Shown here piece after piece: positions 44,658-54,248 of a stretch of DNA of 64,000 bases (the first letter of the stretch is position 1; the number at the start of each line of letters is the position of its first letter). The stretch is taken from assembly GCF_017874615.1 (NCBI RefSeq), contig NZ_JAGIKV010000009.1:62001-126000 (forward strand), in the 5' to 3' direction. The notes beneath the pieces were generated by a model. The model was not told the DNA's origin. It ran no database searches and was given only the letters and a program-made list of their open reading frames with translations. This DNA is from Paenibacillus xylanexedens (GTDB taxonomy: Bacteria; Bacillota; Bacilli; Paenibacillales; Paenibacillaceae). The translations under genes were made by a program, and so were the position numbers.

Positions 44658-45005
44658 TTAATAGGAAGGATGTTCAGGGTATTGGATGTACGTCTCTAAC
44701 CCGGCTTTCTCCAGCTGGGCAATGATATACTCATCAGGTGTTCCTTCCACACCCGCATATCCTCGTCGTGTATACATCTGTACTGCATCCGGGAAAGCAT
44801 CCCGAAGCACACCTCTTATTTTTTTGCCGGAACTGTCATTATCCATAAATAAAAAGACTTCATCGTAACCGACTTGCTTGCGCAGGGTCTCCAACTTGAG
44901 GGAATTAAGTGTTCCAAACGTACATAGAATGTTGATTTCGGGTCCAACCAGACGTTTCAGTTTGCTTCGGTCATTCTTACCTTCCACAATGACATGAATA
45001 GGCAT
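44658..45005 (-). CDS. small Toprim-domain protein
   Basis: 115 residues from ATG 45005 (AGAGGTGA just before it); a GTG nine bases further up overlaps the site and is less likely. The whole protein is one Toprim domain: MPIHVIVEGKNDRSKL holds the catalytic Glu, and VFLFMDNDSSGKKIR the DxD-type metal motif. Resembles the stand-alone Toprim/RNase M5-like proteins such as YusF. Nucleic acid cleavage or topology role possible; no substrate known. Confidence 0.8.
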   Translation of the reverse strand: MPIHVIVEGKNDRSKLKRLVGPEINILCTFGTLNSLKLETLRKQVGYDEVFLFMDNDSSGKKIRGVLRDAFPDAVQMYTRRGYAGVEGTPDEYIIAQLEKAGLETYIQYPEHPSY

Positions 45006-45536
45006 GATATTCACCTCTTGTTCGAGAGCTTATGTCGACATTCCCCGGGAAATGTTGCAGCGAAAATCGACTGATTATATAAAATGGACTCCTTTCTTTA
45101 CACGATTTCTAACTGGATAGAACAACCCATCAAGACAATTCTCTGAAATCTTATTTTATGTGCATCATTAGGTCAGTAATAGCTTGCAGTGGCCGTTCCG
45201 GTTACGGATCGTTCTTCCGATCGCTGTTGTCCCCATATATTTCTGATTTACTTTTATAAAGTTAATATTTGGAGACAAAGGCGAACGCTACCGCTTCTTC
45301 AAAATCGATTCCGTCCCCTTCACTACTTTTGGCTAATTGTTCAACCTTAATGATCTTCAATAAGATAAAACCTTCGGCGATTGTTAAAGATAGATTTCCC
45401 AGTTAGCTTTTATCAACGTGTAAAACATCAGTCCATTTTATATAGTTTAGCTGTAAATGGGGGAATGATGCAAAGCTAATGAAAATACTGGCCTAATTGC
45501 TGTGATAACAGTAAGGACACAGTGACTGATCGAAAT
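45006..45536. other. intergenic stretch holding repeat copy 2
   Basis: 530 bases without a gene between two minus-strand genes. The central part is the dispersed repeat at 45186-45326; nothing else was recognised. Confidence 0.5.
45186..45326 (-). repeat. dispersed palindromic repeat, copy 2
   Basis: On the minus strand: GGGGACGGAATCGATTTTGA, then AGAAGCGGTAGCGTTCGCC, TTTGTCTCC, a loop, GGGGACAACAGCGATCGG, AAGAACGATCCGTAACCGG. Same element order as copy 3 on the other strand. The stem arms in this copy are less well matched around the loop (CCAAATATT versus AAATATATGG). Confidence 0.75.
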
Positions 45537-46712
45537 TTAATTCAATATACTTTTCGGGTCGGACAGGGATGCTTCGCGTCTGGATGTATAGTATGGAAGC
45601 AGTAGCATACCAATCATTAACAAAAGAAACGCGATGAAATAGGGTGATAACCCGACACGAAGCTGTCCGGCTGTGATGGGGCCGATGAAAGAGCCGATGG
45701 AGGTGGCAATGGATTGCAGCGAGAAAATGCGGCCCAACTTGCTGCCTCCGCTCAGACGGATAAATAGGGTTGCCATAGCTGGAAAGATAATGCCTTTGGA
45801 CATCCCGAGTACAAATAATACGGTGGTCAACGGAACTTGCGGAATGGCTGCCATCACAAAAAAACACAAGGACATTAACAGCACGCCCGCAACCAGACGC
45901 AGCTTGGGGGAATACCGGTTGAGAAATAACATACTGAGTGTGAAGAGTGCCCCAATACTGATAACAGAGAACAGCAGTCCGGTAGACATGATGGACGATT
46001 GTCCTCCTCCCCGCAGGGGTAATTCGAAGAAGAGAATACCTTGGGCACAGGCAATCACCAGAGGCAAGGCAAAGTATCGCCAGGACACTGGCAGGAAAGC
46101 ACTTGTGGCATCTGCTGGTGAAACGTCAGCTTTGGCAGGTTCAGTTACTCTCTCCTGCTGCTTGATGATGCCGCGGGGCATCGTCATGAAAGCAATGACA
46201 CCTGTGAGAATAAGCAGATAGCCCAAGCCTGAGAATGTAGCAGAGAATCCCATGGAACCCACAATGATCGCACCCGCTGCTGGCGATATCACAGAGGCGA
46301 GGGTATGTACTACCCCGTGACCCGACATATACTTCCCCTGTTTCACCGGATCGCTGGATAACTGTGCAAGCAGGGCGAGACATGCAGGAGACAGGAAGGC
46401 AAGCACAAAACCGCTAATGGAACGCAGCGCCAGCAGTTGCCACGGTGTCTGGACATAGGCTTGTAAGAGCAGGATGAATCCTGCACCGAGCAGACTGAAT
46501 ACAATGTAGCGGCGACTCCCATGTTTATCGATTTGTGTTCCAGCAATCAGATTGCCAGGAAGATGCGTTAAGGAATAGATGCCCATCATCCAGCCAATGA
46601 AAGTAGGGGCGGCTCCCAGCGAGATGGCAAAAGGAGTCAGAATGGGATACTGGGCATGCAAATCAAATACGGCAAGGAACAAAAACAGGTATAGCCAGAT
46701 GGCCGTTTTCAC
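45537..46712 (-). CDS. major facilitator superfamily transporter
   Basis: 391 residues with 12 predicted helices; AAGGAGG precedes ATG 46712. The loop 2-3 motif is recognisable as GTQIDKHGSRRYIVF (G..xDk.GrR). A longer cytoplasmic loop (EPAKADVSPADATSA) divides the two six-helix halves. Drug or metabolite efflux is typical of such MFS proteins; the substrate cannot be told. Confidence 0.82.
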   Translation of the reverse strand: MKTAIWLYLFLFLAVFDLHAQYPILTPFAISLGAAPTFIGWMMGIYSLTHLPGNLIAGTQIDKHGSRRYIVFSLLGAGFILLLQAYVQTPWQLLALRSISGFVLAFLSPACLALLAQLSSDPVKQGKYMSGHGVVHTLASVISPAAGAIIVGSMGFSATFSGLGYLLILTGVIAFMTMPRGIIKQQERVTEPAKADVSPADATSAFLPVSWRYFALPLVIACAQGILFFELPLRGGGQSSIMSTGLLFSVISIGALFTLSMLFLNRYSPKLRLVAGVLLMSLCFFVMAAIPQVPLTTVLFVLGMSKGIIFPAMATLFIRLSGGSKLGRIFSLQSIATSIGSFIGPITAGQLRVGLSPYFIAFLLLMIGMLLLPYYTSRREASLSDPKSILN

Positions 46713-46927
46713 ATAAGCCCCTCCTTGTTAAGCGATGCATGTTCCAATTACAGGTCTTGAACGTGTTCCCGTTCGCCAGCAGAACCTCATGGTACTACTT
46801 GTACGCCCGGCGGGACGAACTTAGACCGTTTATTTTTAAGGGAGAGGGCTTAGCTGACAGCAGCTTCGGAAATCATGTATAATATTCGGGAGTGTTACGA
46901 ATGAATCCTAATACGGAAGGTGTAGTC

Positions 46928-47383
46928 ATGAACATAGAAGTAATCAAAGAGTTTCTGATGCAGAACTGGCTGGTGATCGTGGTTGCATTGATCATATTGT
47001 TCTTTGTTCTGAATGTGGTCAAAACCGTATTGAAATGGGCGATTGCTATCATCATTATTGCGGCTCTACTGATATACAGCGGCATCTCCATTGATCAGAT
47101 CAAACAGACAGTGACAGACGTACAATCCAGCACGATGGACACATTGAAGAAGGAAGCAACCAGCATGATGCTGAAGGAGGCTTCCAAAGCGAAATACGTC
47201 AAAGGACAGGATGGAGCGTTCACCATCACAAGTCCCAATGTGGAGATTAAGGGCATAACTCAATCGGATAAAGTTGATGTGACCTTCCGCGGAATTTCAC
47301 TTGGCGAATGGAAACTCGACAATGAAACTATACGTACGTTTGTCGAACAGGCACAGGAGAACAAAACAGCACCAGCATCGTAG
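46928..47383 (+). CDS. membrane-anchored hypothetical protein
   Basis: 151 residues from ATG 46928 with GGAAGG upstream. One or two N-terminal membrane helices (WLVIVVALIILFFVLNVV and AIAIIIIAALLIYSGISI) are followed by a ~100-residue soluble part (FTITSPNVEIKGITQSDKVD). No family recognised. It is 18 bases from the transglutaminase-domain gene and probably its operon partner, perhaps in cell-envelope maintenance. Confidence 0.7.
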   Translation: MNIEVIKEFLMQNWLVIVVALIILFFVLNVVKTVLKWAIAIIIIAALLIYSGISIDQIKQTVTDVQSSTMDTLKKEATSMMLKEASKAKYVKGQDGAFTITSPNVEIKGITQSDKVDVTFRGISLGEWKLDNETIRTFVEQAQENKTAPAS

Positions 47384-47401
47384 TAAAGGGGGAATCGGTA
47401 C

Positions 47402-48547
47402 GTGCTGCAGAATTGGCTGGACAGCCTGAAGGAATTGAATGGCATCACGATTATGCTGTTGCTGATTGTGGCTGCTTCATTATTGCAGGGTTGGTCCAGA
47501 GGGGCTTCGCGTTCAGCAGGCAGACTCTTTGGATTCCTGATGGATGGCATTATGGCGGTCATCGGTATTCTGTTGTCGATCGGTTTAACGTTGTGGCTTG
47601 CGCCATATGTACAGCAGTGGCTGTCTGAGTATGCTTCAGCCATGCCTAACCGTGAGTTGAACCGATGGGAACAGATGTATTATACGTTGGTTACGGCAAT
47701 TGCAGATTTTCCGCTGATGCGGTTCGCTGTATTATTTGTACTTAGCTATGGACTCATCCGACTGATTCTCGGGTTTCTCTCTTCATTTATTTTTAGCAGC
47801 AGGCAGAGGTCAGCCGAGGAAAGTGCGCCAAAAGGTATGTTTAGTCGGTTGACGGGTGCATTTATTGGGACGATCATAGGCTCCGTCCGCGGAATGATTG
47901 TCATCGCAGTTTTGTTCATGATTGTCAGTCTTTACCCTGGGAGCATGTTCAGCCGATATGTGGAAGCATCTCCGATCTATATGCAAGGGGCCAAATCGGT
48001 TATCGAACCGTTGTCCGGCACGTTTATCAAGGACAAGCTACCCGTCTTTACGCAGGCTGTGCAGAAGGAACTGGGCGGCATCCTGCAACGCAAATATGAA
48101 GTCATCGACCACAATATTCCGACGGATATTGAATCTGCAGCGAGTGAGATTGTCAAAGGCCAATCGACAGATGAAGCCAAAGCAAGAGCGCTATACGACT
48201 GGGTAGGTTCACGTATTCAGTATGACTATGGTAAAGTGGATGACTATGAGCAAAAGGGCATATGGCATGAACAAAATCCACAGAATACATTTGATACACG
48301 CAAAGGCGTATGTATTGATTATGCCCGTCTCTATGCCGTGATGGCCCGTTCACAAGGACTTGAAGTCAAAGTTGTTACAGGACTTGGTTATAACGGCCAG
48401 GGAGGGTACGGTCCGCATGCGTGGAATGAGGTGTATTTGAGTGATTCCGAGAGCTGGGTTCCGCTTGACCCGACATGGGCGATCAGTGGAGACTGGTTTA
48501 ATCCTCCGAATTTTGCCGACACCCATCTAAAGGATCAATCAGCTTAA
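47402..48547 (+). CDS. CvpA-like membrane region fused to a transglutaminase domain
   Basis: 381 residues from GTG 47402. Residues 1-180 contain several membrane helices in a colicin-V-production-protein-like arrangement (SAGRLFGFLMDGIMAVIGIL, and FIGTIIGSVRGMIVIAVLFM). The C-terminal domain is a transglutaminase/protease-like fold with the full triad: TRKGVCIDYARLYAVMAR (Cys), GPHAWNEVYL (His), VPLDPTW (Asp). It should act outside the membrane on cell-wall or surface peptides, but this is inferred. Penicillin-binding protein genes follow. Confidence 0.82.
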   Translation: MLQNWLDSLKELNGITIMLLLIVAASLLQGWSRGASRSAGRLFGFLMDGIMAVIGILLSIGLTLWLAPYVQQWLSEYASAMPNRELNRWEQMYYTLVTAIADFPLMRFAVLFVLSYGLIRLILGFLSSFIFSSRQRSAEESAPKGMFSRLTGAFIGTIIGSVRGMIVIAVLFMIVSLYPGSMFSRYVEASPIYMQGAKSVIEPLSGTFIKDKLPVFTQAVQKELGGILQRKYEVIDHNIPTDIESAASEIVKGQSTDEAKARALYDWVGSRIQYDYGKVDDYEQKGIWHEQNPQNTFDTRKGVCIDYARLYAVMARSQGLEVKVVTGLGYNGQGGYGPHAWNEVYLSDSESWVPLDPTWAISGDWFNPPNFADTHLKDQSA

Positions 48548-48652
48548 CATTACAACGGACATGGGTCCGGAATATGACGACGTTGCCAGGTTATCATGCC
48601 GCGAAGAATCAGTTTGAGCGGTATGCATCAAGTCATGAAAGAGGTAGGATGG

Positions 48653-50689
48653 ATGAAAAAGCATTCCAATGAGAAGGATGAACTTACAGACAAACGGCGC
48701 TTTAGTTACCGAATGAACGTATTTTTCTTCGCTTCCTTTGTTATTTTTAGCGTTATTATTGTACGCTTGGCCTTTTTGCAATTCGTGGAAGGGCCTGAAC
48801 TCAGTCAGGAAGAAGCAAGTAACATTACCAAGGATGTACCGCTTCCTCCTGTGCGAGGCACGATCTATGATTCCACAGGTGAGGTGAAATTGGCTTACTC
48901 CAAGCCCATTCAGTCTCTCTACCTGACACTGTATAAAAACTATGGGGATGTTGATGGGAAACCGAGTCCTAACATAGGGGAAGTGCAGGATATTGCAACC
49001 CGGTTGCATGATGTGTTTGAACAGTACAAGCTGAAGGATTCAGAGTCACTTACGGTGGAGAAAATAATTGAAGAGATGGACTTGAACTCCCGTAAAGCGA
49101 ACGGTTTTATGCCGCGTCTGATCAAGAGTGATCTGTCCGAGGAAGAGGTAGCTTATTTCCTGCAACATAAGGACGAGTTCAAAGGTATTCAGATCGTCGA
49201 GGAGAGTGTACGATTCTACGATCCGGATACGGTAGCGGTTCAGACCATCGGTTATCTGAAGAAGTTCAGAAGCTCGAAGTCCTTGAATAAATACAAAGAG
49301 GTGGACGAGGCCAATAAAACGCAAACGGATCCGGGCCTGGTGTATACGGAGAATGAATTTGTAGGCTTTGATGGGCTGGAACTGCAATATCAGGATGCTC
49401 TCCGCGGCAAAAGCGGATATACATCCGTTGATGTCGATTTGCGTAATTTGCCTGAAGGTGTAGCAGGTTCTACCCCGCCGCAGAAAGGGTACGACCTGAT
49501 TTCCAGCATTAACAAGAACGTTCAGGTGAAAACAGAACAGGCCATTCTGGATCAGTTGAGTTGGCTTCATCGGAATCAGGTTTCCGGTCGATTACATCCG
49601 AATGCCAAGACCGGATTTGCAGTTGCAATGGAAGTGGATACCGGGAAAATCGTATCTGCTGCCAGTATGCCAGATTATGATACCAACATCTGGAGAACAG
49701 GTAGTATCACAAATGATCAGTATGATGATATTAAATATGTGTATCAAAATGGTACGATTCGTTCATTCCCTCCGGATGACTCTAAAAAGCGAGCTGAATC
49801 GATCGTGCTACTCGGCTCCACCATCAAACCGCTTAGTGTCTTGATCGGTTTGAAAGAAGGTTTCTTCACTACCAATACGGTTTATTCGGATAGAGGTTCA
49901 ACGACCTTTGGTGGGGACAACCGCAGAGTGCAGAACTCATCAGGGCATGTGTATGGTGCAATGTATCCTCGTGATGCGATTCGTCATTCCTCGAACGTAT
50001 TCATGATTGATGAGATTGGGAAGAAGATGTACTCAAAATACGGTGCGACCGGAATTGACAAATGGGATGAATACATGAAGCAGTTCGGCCTTGGGGTATC
50101 AACAGGGGTTGATCTGCCGAATGAATTCCTGGGTATACGGGATTACATGAACGACACGGAAAGTTCGCTGACTCGTCTCGTGTATGGTTCCTTTGGACAG
50201 CAGGGAAAATACACAACCATGCAGTTAGCACAGTACACGACAATGCTGGCGAACAAAGGAAAGCGGATGGAGCCACAACTGGTTAGAGAGTTCCGGGATT
50301 CGGAAGGCAACGTGGTCGAGAAAGTAAAACCGAAGGTACTCAGCACGGTGGAGTTTAACGATGCCTACTGGAATGAAGTACAACGAGGCATGGCAACCGA
50401 GGTATCTGCATTTAGCGGATTCCCTTATGACTTTGCTAGAAAAACAGGAACATCTACACAGGTAGTAGGCGGTAAACTGGTGGATAACGGTGTATTTATC
50501 GCCTATGCACCACGTAATAATCCAAAGCTTGCTGTCGCTGTGGTTATCCCCGAAGGGGGCTTTGGATCGAGCAGTGCGGCTCCGGTTGCACGTGCGATCT
50601 TCGATGCCTATGACGAGGAATTCGGTCTCGACGGTGTACCGAAGAAAGACCAAAATAAAGATTCAGATTCGGAATCAGGCACACAGTAA
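48653..50689 (+). CDS. class B penicillin-binding protein (transpeptidase)
   Basis: 678 residues from ATG 48653 (GAGG eight bases before). One N-terminal membrane anchor (VFFFASFVIFSVIIVRLAFL), the PBP dimerisation domain with PPVRGTIYD, and the transpeptidase with all three motifs: STIK (LLGSTIKPLS), SSN (IRHSSNVFM) and KTG (ARKTGTST). Crosslinks peptidoglycan. Similar to the PBP2/PbpH-type elongation enzymes, exact class unsure. A close paralog follows at 51059. Confidence 0.88.
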   Translation: MKKHSNEKDELTDKRRFSYRMNVFFFASFVIFSVIIVRLAFLQFVEGPELSQEEASNITKDVPLPPVRGTIYDSTGEVKLAYSKPIQSLYLTLYKNYGDVDGKPSPNIGEVQDIATRLHDVFEQYKLKDSESLTVEKIIEEMDLNSRKANGFMPRLIKSDLSEEEVAYFLQHKDEFKGIQIVEESVRFYDPDTVAVQTIGYLKKFRSSKSLNKYKEVDEANKTQTDPGLVYTENEFVGFDGLELQYQDALRGKSGYTSVDVDLRNLPEGVAGSTPPQKGYDLISSINKNVQVKTEQAILDQLSWLHRNQVSGRLHPNAKTGFAVAMEVDTGKIVSAASMPDYDTNIWRTGSITNDQYDDIKYVYQNGTIRSFPPDDSKKRAESIVLLGSTIKPLSVLIGLKEGFFTTNTVYSDRGSTTFGGDNRRVQNSSGHVYGAMYPRDAIRHSSNVFMIDEIGKKMYSKYGATGIDKWDEYMKQFGLGVSTGVDLPNEFLGIRDYMNDTESSLTRLVYGSFGQQGKYTTMQLAQYTTMLANKGKRMEPQLVREFRDSEGNVVEKVKPKVLSTVEFNDAYWNEVQRGMATEVSAFSGFPYDFARKTGTSTQVVGGKLVDNGVFIAYAPRNNPKLAVAVVIPEGGFGSSSAAPVARAIFDAYDEEFGLDGVPKKDQNKDSDSESGTQ

Positions 50690-50706
50690 TGTGAGGCATT
50701 GGTTAC

Positions 50707-50736
50707 AGAGGGGACCCTTCGTGGGTCCTCTTTTTT
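50707..50736 (+). terminator. terminator after first PBP gene
   Basis: AGAGGGGACCC and GGGTCCTCT form the stem around TTCGT, followed by six T's. Confidence 0.85.
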
Positions 50737-51058
50737 GTTTTTGCGTGGAGAATGGATCGTAAGAGTGAACTAATTAGTTGCATTAATATGTAACCATATG
50801 AGCTGTACCACGTTTATATAAGGGAAGGGTAAACGCGATCCGGAGAACGGGATAACGTTGATATGTCAGTGTTTACATTGGAATCGGTAGATTGGGTAGT
50901 GTAACGGTTCTGTTTACGAAAATGTAACCAAATATTGAAAGACGTGACAGCTAACCTTTGGTAGACTTGTATGAGAAAGGATTAAATATCGGATTGAACA
51001 CGTTCACAAGACGGATTAAATATTTTATTTTTATAAAGGAACGGGAGAGGCTTAAAAC
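50737..51058. promoter_or_regulatory. leader region of the second PBP gene
   Basis: 322 bases without a gene, AT-rich, with GGGAGAGG (51042-51049) as Shine-Dalgarno. Candidate promoter elements are weak; I do not fix one. Confidence 0.4.
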
Positions 51059-53035
51059 ATGTTTAACCGATTGAGGAAGAAACCCATGACTGAGGAAGAT
51101 ACACCCGTCAACAAGCCTTCCACCGCAAGGCTGAATCTGTTTTTTTTCGCGGCATTTGTCATATTCAGTATCCTTATTTTCAGATTAGCCTTTGTGCAGT
51201 TTGTGGAGGGTCCTGAACTGACGTATATGGAAACGAGTCGTAATACCAAAGACATTCCACTCGCACCTGTTCGTGGTCCCATCTATGATGCGACAGGGGA
51301 AGTCGCGCTCGCTTATTCCGAACCTGTACAGTCCCTCTATGTGTTGTTGTATGAGGATTATCGGAATGATGAACGTAGACAGGAAGCAGAGGAACTGGCT
51401 CATGATCTGGCGGCTGTGTTTAAGCAGTTTAATCCAGGGGACAAAGAGCAGCCGGATGCGGAAGAGATTATCACACGATTGGATCTCAAATCTCAGAAGG
51501 CACATGGGTATACCCCTCGCTTAGTGAAGTCGGATCTAAACACGAAAGAAATTGCTTATTTTATGGAGAAGAAGGCGGAGTATCCAGGTGCCATGGTACT
51601 GGAAGAAAACATACGAAAATATGATCCGGATGGTGTTGCCGTCCAGGTGATTGGGTATACAAGAGAGTTCAAAGGTCAACAGGAAAACTTGAAAAAATAT
51701 ATAGAAATAAGCAAGGCGGAGGCAACAGAACGTGATCCTGGACTGCGCTATACCCAACAAGAAAAGGTTGGAGTTGATGGTCTGGAATTTCAATATCAGG
51801 AAGAGCTCCGTGGACGTAGCGGTTACCAATCCATAGATATTAATTCACGTAATTTGCCAGAGGGCACGATGAAACAAACTCCACCGGAAAAAGGCTACAG
51901 TCTGGTCTCCACCATTAACAAGGAAATTCAGATGGCTGCACAAGAGGCGATAACGGACGAATTGCGAAGACTTCCCAAGGCAATTACCGGATACGCAGTA
52001 GCCATGGAAGTGGATACGGGGAATGTGGTGGCTATGGCAAGTATGCCAGATTATGATCCGAACGATTGGGATTATGACAAAATCAAATATGTATTCCGGA
52101 ATGGAACCACCGAGTCGTTCCCACCGAATGATGCCAAGCCTAGTCGCGCGGAATCCGTTGTACTCCTTGGATCAGTAATCAAGCCGCTAAGTGTGCTGAT
52201 TGGATTGAAAGAGGGATTATTTACAGCAGGACAGACCTATCATGATCAGGGATATGCGGTTTTGGGGAAAGACGGCCGACAAGTGAAGAACTCGCATTCT
52301 GCTTATAATGGTTCTATTACGGCGAGAAGAGCGATTGAGAAATCCTCCAATGCCTTCATGATTGATATGGTGGGGAAACGTTTGTTAAGTAAATATGGCT
52401 CAGAGAAAGGCATCGATGTCTGGCACAAACACATGCAGGAATTTGGCTTGGGTGTGTCAACTGGTGTAGATCTGCCTAATGAATTTCTGGGTAGGCTAGA
52501 ATATACTAATAAAGACGAATCAGCTCTAACACGTTTGGCATTTGCCTCATTTGGGCAGCAAGCCAAGTACACCACCATGCAACTCGCCCAATACACGACC
52601 ATGCTTGCCAATAAGGGCAAGCGGATGGAACCACATCTGGTGAAGGAAATCCGTGACGCGGACGGCAATGTGGTGAAAGAGATCAAACCTAAAGTGCTCA
52701 ATGAAGTTGATTTTGCCGATGCGCACTGGAATGAAGTGCACAAAGGAATGGTTACCAAAGTAAGTTCATTTGACGGTTTCCCTTACGATTATGCTCGGAA
52801 AACAGGAACATCAGAGCAGGGGACCGGACCGAACAAAAAAGAGAATGGTGTATTTATTGCCTTTGCACCACGAGATAATCCGAAGCTTGCTGTCGCTGTT
52901 GTTGTACCGGAAGGTGGGTTCGGGTCAGTCAGTGCTTCGCCAATAGCACGGAAAATTTTCGATGCATATGATGAAGTATATGGTCTCGATGGAACGCCAA
53001 AAGGGAAGAAAGACGAAGGAAAAGACAACGAGTGA
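51059..53035 (+). CDS. class B penicillin-binding protein, second paralog
   Basis: 658 residues from ATG 51059. Same architecture as the upstream PBP: anchor LNLFFFAAFVIFSILIFRLA, PVRGPIYDATGE, active-site SVIK (LLGSVIKPLS), SSN (IEKSSNAFM) and KTG (ARKTGTSEQ). The two are clearly paralogous along their whole length, so this is an old tandem duplication. SVIK instead of STIK is within the allowed SxxK pattern. Terminator between them means separate regulation. Confidence 0.88.
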   Translation: MFNRLRKKPMTEEDTPVNKPSTARLNLFFFAAFVIFSILIFRLAFVQFVEGPELTYMETSRNTKDIPLAPVRGPIYDATGEVALAYSEPVQSLYVLLYEDYRNDERRQEAEELAHDLAAVFKQFNPGDKEQPDAEEIITRLDLKSQKAHGYTPRLVKSDLNTKEIAYFMEKKAEYPGAMVLEENIRKYDPDGVAVQVIGYTREFKGQQENLKKYIEISKAEATERDPGLRYTQQEKVGVDGLEFQYQEELRGRSGYQSIDINSRNLPEGTMKQTPPEKGYSLVSTINKEIQMAAQEAITDELRRLPKAITGYAVAMEVDTGNVVAMASMPDYDPNDWDYDKIKYVFRNGTTESFPPNDAKPSRAESVVLLGSVIKPLSVLIGLKEGLFTAGQTYHDQGYAVLGKDGRQVKNSHSAYNGSITARRAIEKSSNAFMIDMVGKRLLSKYGSEKGIDVWHKHMQEFGLGVSTGVDLPNEFLGRLEYTNKDESALTRLAFASFGQQAKYTTMQLAQYTTMLANKGKRMEPHLVKEIRDADGNVVKEIKPKVLNEVDFADAHWNEVHKGMVTKVSSFDGFPYDYARKTGTSEQGTGPNKKENGVFIAFAPRDNPKLAVAVVVPEGGFGSVSASPIARKIFDAYDEVYGLDGTPKGKKDEGKDNE

Positions 53036-53115
53036 TGTAAAAGAAACGCGGCAGATGTAGCTCTTTTACATCACATCTAACAGGTTAATGAAGTGAACAA
53101 CATATGAATTTGGAC

Positions 53116-53148
53116 AGGCAGGGGAAATAATCCCTTGCCTTTTTTTTT
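53116..53148 (+). terminator. terminator after second PBP gene
   Basis: AGGCAGGGGA (53116-53125) pairs with TCCCTTGCCT (53131-53140) around AATAA, then eight T's. Confidence 0.9.
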
Positions 53149-53160
53149 GGCTTCGGATAA

Positions 53161-53180
53161 AATTTGCACAAGGGAAACAT
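53161..53180 (+). promoter_or_regulatory. predicted MntR box before mntABCD
   Basis: AATTTGCACAAGGGAAACAT fits the MntR operator of Bacillus mnt promoters (A-TTTGC-T-AGGGAAA-type imperfect palindrome). It lies 87 bases before the mntA start. MntR with bound Mn2+ would repress the operon. Confidence 0.6.
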
Positions 53181-53266
53181 TATTAGTCTTGATTAAAACT
53201 TAATACCTTGTACAACAAAATTAGATGTAGACAAGTATTTTAGGAGAGGGAAAGGGGTCGGTCGAA

Positions 53267-54217
53267 TTGTTAATGGTGAAAATGAGGAGTATTCAGAGGG
53301 GGGTCATTACGCTAGCGGCTCTGGTTCTGGTGGTTGTACTTACGGCATGTTCCAGTGATGCAGAGACGAGCAGTGGTGGCAAGCTACAAGTAACCGCTAC
53401 AACGGGAATGATCGCTGACGTAGCACGTGAGGTGGGCGGGGCATATGTTGATGTTACCGGGCTAATGGGCCCGGGAGTTGATCCCCACTTGTACAAGGCA
53501 TCCCAAGGTGATATTCGCAAGCTGGAACAAGCAAAAGTCATTTTCTATAATGGACTGCATCTTGAAGGCAAAATGACAGACATTTTGGAGAAAATGTCCT
53601 CAAGCAAGCTGGTTACTGCTGTTACAGAGACTATTCCAGTCGAGGAGTTACACTCAGGCAAAGATACAGGCGGCACCGAATATGATCCACACGTTTGGTT
53701 TAACGTCAGCCACTGGATGCATGCGGCAGAAGCCGTACGCGATACGCTCGTGGAGGCGGACCCGGACCATGCTGAAGAGTACAAGGCTCAGGCAGAGACG
53801 TATCTGGCGAAGCTCGAAGCACTGGATGCCGAGGTGCGTGAGAAGATTCTGGAGATTCCGGAAGCAAGCCGGGTATTGGTTACGGCGCATGATGCATTTG
53901 GATATTTCGGTCAGGCTTATGGCATGAAAGTGATGGGGCTTCAGGGCATCAGTACAGCAGCCGAATATGGTGCAAAAGATGTTAGCGAACTGCGGGATTA
54001 TCTCGTAGATAACCATATCAAAGCAGTATTTGTTGAATCGAGTGTACCTGCAAAAGCGATGGAAGCCATCATTGCCGGAGCAGCTCAAAAAGGACATACG
54101 GTCAACATTGGTGGAGAACTGTTCTCGGATGCCATGGGGGCTGAGGGGACGGAAGAAGGCACATACATCGGTATGATTCGCCACAATGTTGAGACGATTG
54201 TAGAAGCACTGAAATAA
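53267..54217 (+). CDS. mntA: manganese ABC transporter, substrate-binding lipoprotein
   Basis: 316 residues from TTG 53267 (GGGG ten bases before); ATG 53273 is an alternative. Lipoprotein signal with lipobox LTACS. Cluster A-I binding protein: metal ligands His in GVDPHLYKAS, His in DPHVWFN, Glu in FVESSVPAKAME, Asp in GGELFSDAMG. The His-His-Glu-Asp set, lack of a His-rich loop, and the STAAEYGAKDV and GTYIGMIRHN segments indicate manganese, not zinc. First gene of a four-gene operon. Confidence 0.88.
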   Translation: MLMVKMRSIQRGVITLAALVLVVVLTACSSDAETSSGGKLQVTATTGMIADVAREVGGAYVDVTGLMGPGVDPHLYKASQGDIRKLEQAKVIFYNGLHLEGKMTDILEKMSSSKLVTAVTETIPVEELHSGKDTGGTEYDPHVWFNVSHWMHAAEAVRDTLVEADPDHAEEYKAQAETYLAKLEALDAEVREKILEIPEASRVLVTAHDAFGYFGQAYGMKVMGLQGISTAAEYGAKDVSELRDYLVDNHIKAVFVESSVPAKAMEAIIAGAAQKGHTVNIGGELFSDAMGAEGTEEGTYIGMIRHNVETIVEALK

Positions 54218-54248
54218 TGAATCACAAGAAGAGAGGAGTTACAGGATT

